Assembly: GCA_002435835.1 (NCBI GenBank)
Contig: DIVM01000191.1
Location: 1-12,697 of the forward strand
Direction: 5' to 3'
Length of the DNA stretch: 12,697 nt
From: Firmicutes bacterium UBA6132
GTDB taxonomy: Bacteria; Bacillota_A; Clostridia; Tissierellales; Sedimentibacteraceae
In this document: positions 1-6,610 of the stretch, piece by piece
Numbering within the stretch: the first letter of the stretch is position 1
Layout of the letters: the number at the start of each line of letters is the position of its first letter
Program-made: the position numbers and the translations under genes
Notes under the pieces: generated by a model
Database searches by the model: none
Told to the model about the DNA's origin: nothing
The model's input: the letters and a program-made list of their open reading frames with translations, nothing else

Positions 1-2
1 AT

Positions 3-416
3 ACAGCCTTACAGCAAAACATAGTAGATGCTCAGGAAAATACAATTCCAAGCATTGTAAGTAATAAACTATATGAACAGCAGAAGTATCTTATTGTTAC
101 AAAACATATGTTAGCCAATGATGTGCTCCATGTAAATCAAGATTTTTATAATAGCCTTTCCTCTGAAAAGCAAGAATTAATTGAAAAGGCAGCAAAAACT
201 GCAACTGATTATGGAACATCTAAAACTATAAATTATTTAATTGATGGAAATAAAAAATTAGAAGCTGAAGGAATCGAAGTAGTTGCACTACCTGAAGAGG
301 AAAAGAAAAAGATGAATGAAATAGTAAAGCCTATAGTAATAGATTATTTGAAAAAAACTTATGGTAATGAGTTGTTTGAAAAAATATTATTAGCGGTTAA
401 TGATAAACAGTATTAA
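3..416 (+). CDS. TRAP transporter solute-binding protein, DctP family (3' part only)
   Basis: The reading frame is open from the window edge, so the gene starts upstream; 137 codons plus the stop are visible, and the internal ATG at 108 is not the true start. The visible part begins with a family signature (ALQQNIVDAQENT, then a segment with KLYEQQKYL and a T-K-H) that matches the DctP-type pattern ALQxGVVDGQENP...YEVQKYL..TxH. An amphipathic helical tail with SLSSEKQELIEKAAK follows, also typical of the family's C-terminus. DctP proteins are extracytoplasmic receptors that hand carboxylates such as C4-dicarboxylates, 2-oxoacids or sugar acids to a DctQM membrane carrier. No dctQ or dctM follows here, and a terminator closes the unit, so the membrane subunits must lie upstream or elsewhere. 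The family call is fairly firm; the ligand is unknown. Confidence 0.78.
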   Translation, partial: TALQQNIVDAQENTIPSIVSNKLYEQQKYLIVTKHMLANDVLHVNQDFYNSLSSEKQELIEKAAKTATDYGTSKTINYLIDGNKKLEAEGIEVVALPEEEKKKMNEIVKPIVIDYLKKTYGNELFEKILLAVNDKQY

Positions 417-455
417 TAAATAATATAAATATAGTTTAATAAATATAGAAGCGAG

Positions 456-498
456 AACACATTGATTTGTTGAAAAATGCAGATTAATGTGTTTTTTT
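456..498 (+). terminator. Rho-independent terminator after the dctP-like gene
   Basis: AACACATT (456-463) pairs with AATGTGTT (486-493). The stem extends inward through a G-T and A-T/T-A pairs, and a run of seven T follows (492-498). It lies 40 nt after the stop codon of the TRAP receptor gene and separates it from the esterase genes. Confidence 0.75.
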
Positions 499-511
499 GT
501 TGAAATAAACT

Positions 512-623
512 AACATATTAATGAACATATTTTGTAATTGTACAAAAATAGATAACAATTTTTGTTGTGAGGTAAAAAAATGTACATGTTTTAAATTAGT
601 TAATAAATATTGAAAATATACAT
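512..623 (+). promoter_or_regulatory. Upstream element shared with the tat operon, copy A
   Basis: Four blocks recur with almost identical spacing at 5043-5153. Block 1 (512-535) matches 22 of 24 bases and ends AACATATTTTGT. Block 2 (AACAATTTTTGT, 554-565) matches 11 of 12. Block 3 is TGTACATGTTT (581-591), and block 4 is AATATACAT (615-623). Offsets from block 1 are 42/41, 69/68 and 103/102 nt in the two copies. Blocks 1 and 2 contain a direct repeat (AACATATTTTGT / AACAATTTTTGT) 30 nt apart, about three helical turns, and block 3 has a palindromic ATGTACAT core. This looks like a multi-site binding region for a regulator or a conserved promoter-proximal enhancer. The regulator is not identified. 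It lies ~275 nt upstream of the first esterase gene. Confidence 0.6.
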
Positions 624-653
624 TGTATTATTTTCTTATTAGAATGTTATAAA
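624..653 (+). promoter_or_regulatory. Candidate sigma-A promoter for the esterase genes
   Basis: TTGTAT (624-629), an 18-nt spacer and TATAAA (648-653) preceded by an extended -10 TG (645-646). The -35 box matches only four of six consensus bases. The site directly follows the shared regulatory element, which fits a promoter controlled from it. If used, transcription would start near 660 and leave a leader of ~235 nt. Alternatives in this AT-rich stretch, such as TTGCAA (662-667) with TAATAT (684-689), cannot be excluded. Confidence 0.33.
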
Positions 654-897
654 TTGGCTCATTGCAATTACAACAATTATTATTAATATGTAGTATATAA
701 ATGAATTTTTTATTCTTATATATGTTTTGCGATGGCTAACTTAAAGATTTTATATTTTTATAAGGGGGGAAATGAGAGTATATAACAAGTAAAGGGGGGA
801 GGGGAGTTTTACAAATAGACTAAAATAACAAGGTAAAATTATACACTAATTAGTTAATTACAAATTGCAATTTAATATGAAAGGAACGTGAATTAAA
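654..897 (+). other. Long AT-rich leader with G-runs and small palindromes
   Basis: This is non-coding sequence before the first esterase gene. It has two nearly identical AAGGGGGGA motifs (762-770 and 792-800), the second followed by GGGG (801-804), in otherwise G-poor DNA. A six-codon frame (ATG at 772, stop TAA at 790-792) follows the first run. Just before the ribosome binding site lie two perfect palindromes, ACTAATTAGT (845-854) and AAATTGCAATTT (862-873). The RBS itself is AAGGA (881-885), 12 nt from the ATG, a long spacing. No riboswitch class was recognised. Confidence 0.45.
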
Positions 898-2847
898 ATG
901 AAAAAAATAATTAACAAATGTTTATCATTTTCGCTTGTGGCATGTATGGCGATATCATTATTCCCTGTTACTTCTTTTGCAGCATCTAAAGATAATTTAA
1001 AAAATTTTAAAAATGCAACTGCTATATCGCTTGACACTATGTCAGTACCTGCACATGATTTAAGTAGTGCCAATCAATTACCTATGACAGGCTATTATGA
1101 GAAATCTTTTACAATGACAGATAACAGTATTCGCACAGCGAAGATTTATATATCTTCAGATGCTCCTATACGTTCATACTTTACTGTTATTTCAATTCCA
1201 GACGGAGTAGATACTGAAGAATTCTTGGATAAAAGCGGTTGGAAAGATATTGCTGATAAAAATGACGAGTGCTTGTTTGTGCTCGAACCTGCCCAAAATG
1301 GCTGGGGCACTGCTGCCGATGAAACGGCATATGTAAATGCAGCCATGAATTTCTATGCTAATCCTGTAGATCCAAAAGCTACAGCACCTAATAATAAATA
1401 TTTTTCAATTTTTGGAGAAAATTACCTTGTAGGTTATGGAAATGGTGCTCCTGCACTTGAAGCATGGGCTGCTTCAAATCCTTTAAGAGTTATCAGTCAG
1501 ACCTATGTTGGATCAAAAGGTTTAACAGCAGATTATTTTAAACAGTTTGATACAATGGAATTTGGAGGAAAGAACGGCGCATATAACGAAATTATATTCC
1601 CAGAAGGTTTTGATAAAATCAATTACAATGAAGTTGTTCTACCTACATGGTATATCGACCCTGATAAAAAAACAATTTCTAACAGTTTAACTTATTGGAA
1701 AAACGCAAATGACTGTGTTTCAAAATCAGTAAAAGACAATAAACTTGGAGTTGTATATAATCAAAAAAATGATTCTGATAGATGGATGACTGATTATTCA
1801 GGACCTATTTCAAAGGTTGCTGTTTCAGACAAGAAACTAAGCATCAATGATAAAAACTATACTAATAAAATATATGATTTCCTTACATACTACACACGTT
1901 ATGAAAACGCTGTAGCATATGCTAACACGCTTGCTGTAAGAGCTGATTATGATAAGCTTGGAATACAAATAAAAAACATGATGGTAAACGGAAATGTACG
2001 TGAATACATGGTTTATGAGCCTGACTCAGCAAAAAAACTTTGGGGAGATAAAGCTCCAGTACTTATGGTATTCCCTGGTGACAGCCAGACAGACAAGGTG
2101 TTCCTCGATGCTACACAGTGGTGGCAAGTAGCACAGGAAAAAGGTTTTATTCTTACAATCGTTTGCGAGCAATATAATACAAGTTCTGTTGCAGTAAGCC
2201 ATAAAGACAGCGACATATTCTGTAAACAGTTAAAAGAAGAAATTATAAAGAATTATGATGTTGACCCTACAAGAGTTTACGCAACTGGACAGTCAGCAGG
2301 AAGTATGTTGAGTCAAGCTTTTGCTATGGCAAAACCTGAATATTTTGCAGCTGTTGCATCTACTTCTGCAGCTCCAACTATATCTGAAGATGGTAGCGTT
2401 GCTATTTTAAATGAGCCTTCATTTAGTTTAAGCAGTAAAAAGATTCCTGTTTACTTAGGATATGGTGCAGGCGACCTTTCTATGCTTAAGGGTGATCTTT
2501 GGGATACTGAAATTAACCAGCTTGATGGTTGGGCTGATTACCACCTTGGATTAAACAATTTTGTTTTGGGAAATAGTAAGGACAATATGATTATTGATGG
2601 CAATCACGACAGATACAAAATCTGGACTTGGTCTAAGAATATTTCAAATACAAATATTCCGCTTGTCAAATTGCATTTGAGCTTGTATAGATCTCACAAC
2701 TGCATGAGCGAAGAAATGCCAATGCTTTGGGATTTCCTTGAACACTACAGTTATGAAGTTGATGAAAATAACAATGTAACACGTTACTTCAGTGAATCAG
2801 GTTTCAAGAATGCAGGAGACAAGGTACAAATTTATTCTGATAAATAA
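898..2847 (+). CDS. Secreted tandem alpha/beta-hydrolase (PHB depolymerase/feruloyl esterase-like), paralogue 1
   Basis: A 649-residue protein with a Sec signal peptide (positive KKIINK start, hydrophobic residues 9-24, probable cleavage after SFA at 28). The C-terminal half (~350-640) resembles the esterase-PHB family. It has nucleophile elbow GQSAG with Ser466, a candidate acid Asp526 in GYGAGD, and candidate base His600 in RSHN. The usual His-Gly oxyanion motif is replaced by FPGD (392-395). The N-terminal half (~60-275) looks like a second, degenerate copy of the same fold: the elbow position reads GYGNG (179-183, Gly instead of Ser), and it ends with YWKNANDC (266-273), which resembles the W...N-C motif seen after the Asp strand in this family. 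It is clearly homologous along its whole length to the next gene. It probably hydrolyses an ester polymer or ester side chains outside the cell; substrate unknown. No cell-wall anchor is visible. Peptidase-like activity is a less likely alternative. Confidence 0.68.
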   Translation: MKKIINKCLSFSLVACMAISLFPVTSFAASKDNLKNFKNATAISLDTMSVPAHDLSSANQLPMTGYYEKSFTMTDNSIRTAKIYISSDAPIRSYFTVISIPDGVDTEEFLDKSGWKDIADKNDECLFVLEPAQNGWGTAADETAYVNAAMNFYANPVDPKATAPNNKYFSIFGENYLVGYGNGAPALEAWAASNPLRVISQTYVGSKGLTADYFKQFDTMEFGGKNGAYNEIIFPEGFDKINYNEVVLPTWYIDPDKKTISNSLTYWKNANDCVSKSVKDNKLGVVYNQKNDSDRWMTDYSGPISKVAVSDKKLSINDKNYTNKIYDFLTYYTRYENAVAYANTLAVRADYDKLGIQIKNMMVNGNVREYMVYEPDSAKKLWGDKAPVLMVFPGDSQTDKVFLDATQWWQVAQEKGFILTIVCEQYNTSSVAVSHKDSDIFCKQLKEEIIKNYDVDPTRVYATGQSAGSMLSQAFAMAKPEYFAAVASTSAAPTISEDGSVAILNEPSFSLSSKKIPVYLGYGAGDLSMLKGDLWDTEINQLDGWADYHLGLNNFVLGNSKDNMIIDGNHDRYKIWTWSKNISNTNIPLVKLHLSLYRSHNCMSEEMPMLWDFLEHYSYEVDENNNVTRYFSESGFKNAGDKVQIYSDK

Positions 2848-2896
2848 AATGTAGATGATGCAGTTAGTAAGTTTATAATCAAAATGAATGATTAAT

Positions 2897-2944
2897 TAGA
2901 AGGTTAGCAATTTCTTGAAAAACAGAGAAGTTGTTTACCTTCTA
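2897..2944 (+). other. Intercistronic imperfect hairpin between the esterase genes
   Basis: TAGAAGGT (2897-2904) pairs perfectly with ACCTTCTA (2937-2944). After one mismatch the stem continues as AGCAATTTCT against AGAAGTTGTT with G-T pairs, giving roughly 18-19 pairs around a short A-rich loop. No T-run follows; the next bases are TTATAAGGGG. It is therefore better read as an RNA stability or processing element, or an attenuating hairpin, than as a standard terminator. A TATAAT (2959-2964) just downstream has no convincing -35 box. Confidence 0.45.
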
Positions 2945-3047
2945 TTATAAGGGGAATCTATAATATAAAAAATTTAAATTGAAAAAAATTTTAAAAAAGT
3001 GTTCAAATGCATTTCTTATTAATCAAAATTAAAAGGAGAGAAGAGAA

Positions 3048-4886
3048 ATGAGAAAAACAAAAAAACTATGGCTTGTTATATTAATGGTAGCATTTATGAC
3101 AATTTTTACAACTTCTTTAAGTACTTCACAAATAGCAGCAGCTACATTGCCAAAGGTAACACCATTTCCGGATGATCCTACGAAAGTAATCAGTAAAGAT
3201 AATTCGGTTCAAATGCTTTGGCAAGGTCTTTATGAGGAGAAAATTATTGTAGGTGAAACTACAAGAACCGCTAAAGTTTATATTCCAAAAGGAACTAATC
3301 AGGGTGCACGCTTTGTACTTATGAATGTTCCTAAAAATGCTAAAAGTACCGTAGACTTTATGGTAAGTAGTGGATGGATGGATTTAGCAGATGAAAGAGG
3401 ATTTTGTTTATATGTTCTTGAACCTTCTAATGGAAAATGGGGAACTCCAAAAGAAGAAATGGATTACATAACAGCAGGCTACAATGCTGAAAGAGCTGGA
3501 AAATATGGTATGCCTTTTTCTAGCAACTATGTAGTTGGTTATGATGATATTGGAGCTGATTTGCAAAAAGTTATTATGAACAATCCAATTTTCACAGCAG
3601 CTGCAGTTTATTTAAATGCCAGTGAAGTTGATGACGATTATATTAAAGAAATTCAAGCAAAATTATTTAATGGCTACAATATAAAGTATGCAGAAGTGCC
3701 AATTCCTACTTGGATTGTTGCTAATAAACTAACTGCTCAAACAAATAAAATGATTGATTATTGGAAAAATGCAAATGACTGCACCGATAAAGAAGGTGTA
3801 TTTAATGGAGGCATAGTATACAATCAAGATCCTATGAGCACTAATATATTTACACCTCGCCAGAAAGTTGGTAAAGTTGCCGTTTTGAAACAGAAAACTA
3901 ATTATTATGATAAAGAATTTACAGCAAAAATGTATGATGATTTTTTTGCTCCTGTTTCGAGATACGGCGGTGGGCCAAATGGAAATATGTTGGTGTCAAG
4001 GGTAGATTATGATTCTCTTGGTGTTGATTATGGCACTATGACAGTTGACGGCTTCAAGAGAGAGTATTTAGTATATGTACCAAAGGCTGCTAGAGAATCT
4101 GATGAAAAGCTTCCAGTAGTGTATGCTTTCCACGGCGCTCAGACAACAATGCAAATGTTTTTTGAAAATACATTGTGGTATGAAGTGGCTGAACAACGCA
4201 ACTTTATCGTAGTTGTTCCGGAATCTAATTTAAATCCAATGACTGCTGGGCCTCTTTCTCCTATTACAAAGGCAGATAGACCAAGCTGGTCTTTAACAAA
4301 CACATTGACGGACAAAACTCCTAACAATGTTGAATTTGTAAAACAGCTTATTAAAGAAATAGACAGCAAATATAACACCGATACAAATAGAAGATATTCC
4401 AATGGTCATTCAAATGGCTGTATGTTTACTAACTACTTGGGAACTCAGATGTCTGAATATTTTACTGCACTTGGTGCAATTTCTGGACCAATTTTGGATA
4501 ATAATGTTTTTGCTAATGCTGTTTCAACAGAAACAATTCCTTTCTTCATGACAATTGGTGAGCGTGATATGTGGAATTGGCAATTTTTATCTACAGCAAC
4601 AAATATAAATGATGCAGTAATTAATACACTTTCTTACTGGATTGATAGAAATGATGTGCTAAGAGATATGGATCATCCATTAACATATGTAAACGGAAGA
4701 TATCACAACAATCTGTGGTACAACAGCGATGGAATTCCAATGGTTAGATATACTATGGTAGCAGAAAAAGGACATTTTAACATTGCAGATGAATTTTGGA
4801 CTATATGGGATGAATGGTTTGCTCTTTGGGATAGAGATGCAAATGGCAATCGTGTATATATGGGGACAAATAGTGTGATTCAGTAA
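3048..4886 (+). CDS. Secreted tandem alpha/beta-hydrolase (PHB depolymerase/feruloyl esterase-like), paralogue 2
   Basis: A 612-residue protein with a clear Sec signal peptide (RKTKK, hydrophobic residues 7-24, cleavage near AAA at 30-32). The start is set by AAGGAGAG (3033-3040), 7 nt upstream of the ATG. The C-terminal domain (~320-600) has oxyanion motif FHGAQTT (His362-Gly363), nucleophile elbow GHSNG (Ser455), candidate acid Asp507 in GERD and candidate base His576 in EKGHF, all in the order expected of the LpqC/PHB-depolymerase group. The N-terminal domain (~55-250) repeats the layout without a serine: the elbow position reads GYDDIG (164-169), followed by IPTW and YWKNANDC (238-245), matching IPFF and YWIDRND (530-536) of the active domain. 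Its catalytic residues are more canonical than in paralogue 1. It is likely an extracellular esterase acting with its neighbour; substrate unknown. Confidence 0.72.
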   Translation: MRKTKKLWLVILMVAFMTIFTTSLSTSQIAAATLPKVTPFPDDPTKVISKDNSVQMLWQGLYEEKIIVGETTRTAKVYIPKGTNQGARFVLMNVPKNAKSTVDFMVSSGWMDLADERGFCLYVLEPSNGKWGTPKEEMDYITAGYNAERAGKYGMPFSSNYVVGYDDIGADLQKVIMNNPIFTAAAVYLNASEVDDDYIKEIQAKLFNGYNIKYAEVPIPTWIVANKLTAQTNKMIDYWKNANDCTDKEGVFNGGIVYNQDPMSTNIFTPRQKVGKVAVLKQKTNYYDKEFTAKMYDDFFAPVSRYGGGPNGNMLVSRVDYDSLGVDYGTMTVDGFKREYLVYVPKAARESDEKLPVVYAFHGAQTTMQMFFENTLWYEVAEQRNFIVVVPESNLNPMTAGPLSPITKADRPSWSLTNTLTDKTPNNVEFVKQLIKEIDSKYNTDTNRRYSNGHSNGCMFTNYLGTQMSEYFTALGAISGPILDNNVFANAVSTETIPFFMTIGERDMWNWQFLSTATNINDAVINTLSYWIDRNDVLRDMDHPLTYVNGRYHNNLWYNSDGIPMVRYTMVAEKGHFNIADEFWTIWDEWFALWDRDANGNRVYMGTNSVIQ

Positions 4887-4893
4887 AATATGT

Positions 4894-4940
4894 ATAACAT
4901 TCATTTGTTGCTTTTATTAGCATCAAATGAATGTTATTTA
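4894..4940 (+). terminator. Terminator hairpin after the esterase pair
   Basis: ATAACATTCATTTG (4894-4907) pairs perfectly over 14 bp with CAAATGAATGTTAT (4924-4937). After one mismatch a further TGC/GCA pairing (4909-4911 with 4920-4922) extends the stem. Only a short TTTAAATT tract follows, so it may act weakly or in both directions. It starts 7 nt after the stop codon. Confidence 0.65.
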
Positions 4941-4941
4941 A

Positions 4942-5010
4942 ATTCTGAACGAAGTGAAGAACCTATTAATTATTGAAATAATAAGATCCTTCGCTATTGC
5001 TCAGGATGAC
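4942..5010. repeat. Palindromic interspersed repeat (REP/MITE-like)
   Basis: The left arm (4942-4964, containing TTCTGAACGAAGTGAAGAA) pairs imperfectly with the right arm (4984-5007, containing ATCCTTCGC and GCTCAGGAT), with a loop of ~20 nt between. The wording of the arms (…TTCTGAACGAAGTGAAGAATC…, …GATCCTTCGC…CTCAGGATGAC) recalls a palindromic repeat seen in intergenic regions of many unrelated bacterial genomes. That is from memory and was not searched. It has no coding capacity and sits between the esterase terminator and the tat promoter region. Confidence 0.55.
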
Positions 5011-5042
5011 AAGAATAAAAATAGTAATTTATCATCAAGATG

Positions 5043-5153
5043 AACATGTTAATTAACATATTTTGTTTTGATACGATTAAATGAACAATATTTGTATTAG
5101 AACATAAATGTGTACATGTTTAAACAATGTTAAATAATAATGGCAATATACAT
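5043..5153 (+). promoter_or_regulatory. Upstream element shared with the esterase genes, copy B
   Basis: The four blocks are at 5043-5066 (22 of 24 bases as in copy A), AACAATATTTGT (5084-5095), TGTACATGTTT (5111-5121) and AATATACAT (5145-5153). The distance between the last two blocks is exactly the same as in copy A (34 nt). A TTGTATTA (5164-5171) follows, as after copy A, but about 10 nt further on. It ends ~90 nt upstream of the first tatA. A downstream TTGAAT (5176-5181) with weak TAATAA (5199-5204) could serve as promoter boxes, but this is not convincing. Confidence 0.6.
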
Positions 5154-5244
5154 AGAAGATTTATTGTATTAAAATTTGAATTGTTAACGCTATCCTGTTA
5201 ATAACTTAGTGTTTAACAATAATTAAGTTAGGAGGTGAATTTAT

Positions 5245-5523
5245 TTGGGAGGAAGAATAGGGACTACTGAGCTTGTTGTAATTTTCGTTATTGCCTTATT
5301 GGTTTTTGGACCGTCCAAGCTTCCTGAATTAGGAAAAATTGCTGGTCGTACCATCGGTTCTGTCAAACGGTATGTAAACACGTTAGAAACAGAACTGACA
5401 TCGGAGGAATTCGAAGATGAAGAAGTGAGAGAGGTCAGCAAAGAGAAAAAAACAGTAAAAAAGGAAGTTGAAGAGGAAGTAGAAGCTGAGCAGGAAACAG
5501 CTGAGGCAAGAACAAGCGCATAA
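5245..5523 (+). CDS. tatA: Twin-arginine translocase subunit TatA (long form)
   Basis: A 92-residue protein that starts with TTG; the choice rests on a strong GGAGGTGA (5231-5238) 6 nt upstream. It has the classic TatA plan: a short N-terminus with Glu9, one membrane helix (residues ~8-21), the FGPSKLPELGK hinge (21-31) with invariant Phe-Gly, then an amphipathic helix (IGSVKRYVNTLE). An unusually long charged tail of Glu/Lys repeats (~50-88) follows. TatA subunits oligomerise at the membrane to let folded proteins cross with TatC. It is the first gene of a tatA-tatA-tatC operon. The sequence is TatA-like rather than TatB-like, as expected for Gram-positive minimal systems. The stop codon is doubled (TAA TAG). 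Confidence 0.93.
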   Translation: MGGRIGTTELVVIFVIALLVFGPSKLPELGKIAGRTIGSVKRYVNTLETELTSEEFEDEEVREVSKEKKTVKKEVEEEVEAEQETAEARTSA

Positions 5524-5586
5524 TAGTTAATTAGTGTCAGGATATTAATCATGCATATATTTAAATAGAAATGGGGGTGGATAAAA

Positions 5587-5745
5587 ATGAAAATAGGCAC
5601 ATCAGAATTAATGATAATATTAGGTATTGCGGTTCTAATCTTTGGGCCGACCAAACTTCCTCAACTAGGTAAGGCCGTAGGACAGACAATAAATAATTTT
5701 AAAAGAAGTAGCACAAAAGCAGAAGTAGAAAAGGAAGAGAGTTGA
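5587..5745 (+). CDS. tatA: Second TatA subunit, short form (52 aa)
   Basis: A small gene with a strong GGGGTGG ribosome binding site (5574-5580) 6 nt before the ATG; it ends with TGA at 5743-5745. The protein has Glu7, one membrane helix (~8-19), the FGPTKLPQLGK hinge (19-29) and an amphipathic segment GQTINNFKRS, then stops after a short Lys/Glu tail. It therefore lacks the ~40-residue acidic tail of the upstream TatA. It lies 63 nt after tatA and only 6 nt before tatC, so it is surely co-translated with tatC. It could be the partner that works directly with TatC, as in TatA-TatC pairs of Bacillus. Confidence 0.9.
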   Translation: MKIGTSELMIILGIAVLIFGPTKLPQLGKAVGQTINNFKRSSTKAEVEKEES

Positions 5746-5751
5746 GATTGA

Positions 5752-6531
5752 ATGTCTAAAACAAAAAAGAATAAGAACACGTTGATTTCTCATTTAAGCG
5801 AATTAAGAAAAAGACTGCTGGTCAGCGTAATCTGCTTTTTTGTGGCAATGACAATTTGTCTGGCTAAAGCGGAATTTATAGCAAATCAACTTTTAGCCCT
5901 ATCTAAAGGATTCGAATTTGTCTATGTCGCTCCGGCGGAATTGCTGATGGCATACATTAAAATTTCTATTATATGCGGCATCGTAGTAGCGTTTCCGATT
6001 ATATGCTATCAGCTGTGGATGTTTATGCGCCCAGGGCTGACAAGTCGGGAAAGAAAAGCAGTTTTTTTTATAATGACATTTGGCATGCTTTTGTTCTTTT
6101 GTGGAGCATATTTTGCCTATCAAATAATGTTACCGGTTACTCTTAAATATTTTGCAGGTCTTAGTACGGATGACAGTATCAATTCCATGATATCCGTCCA
6201 AAATTATCTGAATTTTGTAATTAATATGCTGCTGACCTTTGGGATTGTTTTTGAGCTCCCTGTAGTAATCATCATGTTGACGCAACTGGGGTTAATAAAT
6301 CCAAAGGTGCTTAGAAAACAGAGAAAATATGTAATTCTGGTCACTTTTATTATTGCTGCGATAATCACTCCTCCAGACGTTATATCGCAAGTAATGGTGG
6401 CAGTTCCAATGTTGATGCTTTTTGAAATGAGTACAATTTTAAGCAGTTTCCTATTCCGTAAAAAGCTTAAAAAAATAGAATTGGAAGAGAAGGAATACTT
6501 CGAGGAAATATTAGAGAAAGATTCTGTGTAG
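5752..6531 (+). CDS. tatC: Twin-arginine translocase receptor subunit TatC
   Basis: A 259-residue multi-spanning protein, normal length for TatC. The N-terminus carries the conserved cytoplasmic motif SHLSELRKRLL (residues 13-23, with Glu17 in the signal-peptide-binding position). The first cytoplasmic loop has MRPGLTSRERK, and the conserved membrane Glu168 lies in FELPV. Six hydrophobic helices can be traced, and the C-terminal tail is Lys/Glu-rich. TatC binds twin-arginine signal peptides and recruits TatA. The start codon is 6 nt after the second tatA stop. The adjacent downstream gene encodes an obvious Tat substrate. Confidence 0.95.
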   Translation: MSKTKKNKNTLISHLSELRKRLLVSVICFFVAMTICLAKAEFIANQLLALSKGFEFVYVAPAELLMAYIKISIICGIVVAFPIICYQLWMFMRPGLTSRERKAVFFIMTFGMLLFFCGAYFAYQIMLPVTLKYFAGLSTDDSINSMISVQNYLNFVINMLLTFGIVFELPVVIIMLTQLGLINPKVLRKQRKYVILVTFIIAAIITPPDVISQVMVAVPMLMLFEMSTILSSFLFRKKLKKIELEEKEYFEEILEKDSV

Positions 6532-6569
6532 AAAACTTTAATAAATAAATATTAACAAAGATTTACAAA

Positions 6570-6581
6570 GGGTATGTACCC
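6570..6581. promoter_or_regulatory. Small inverted repeat before the Tat substrate gene
   Basis: GGGTA-TG-TACCC forms a 5-bp inverted repeat around two bases. It is the only GC-rich spot in the 79-nt gap between tatC and the next gene, 16 nt before the AGGAGG (6597-6602). It could be an operator half-site pair or a mini-hairpin; no function can be assigned. It does not match the element blocks at 512-623. Confidence 0.25.
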
Positions 6582-6610
6582 ATAAAATAATATTTTAGGA
6601 GGCTAAGATT

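Noticed and set aside
764..804. Canonical G-quadruplex
   Set aside because: Only two or three separate G-runs are present, with a 24-nt gap, so four tracts with short loops cannot be formed in the standard way.
858..1073. Minus-strand open frame opposite the first esterase start
   Set aside because: It lies antisense to a signal-peptide-bearing gene, has no ribosome site or family features, and is explained as a shadow. The same holds for the other antisense frames inside 1146-9999 and the plus-strand frame at 10462-10695.
2934..2964. Separate promoter for the second esterase gene
   Set aside because: TATAAT (2959-2964) is good, but no acceptable -35 hexamer lies 16-18 nt upstream; chance TATAAT boxes are common in such AT-rich DNA.
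5241..5654. 137-codon minus-strand frame across both tatA genes
   Set aside because: The plus strand carries two recognisable TatA proteins with ribosome sites; the minus frame is low-complexity Ser/Thr sequence, the complement of the Lys/Glu tails.
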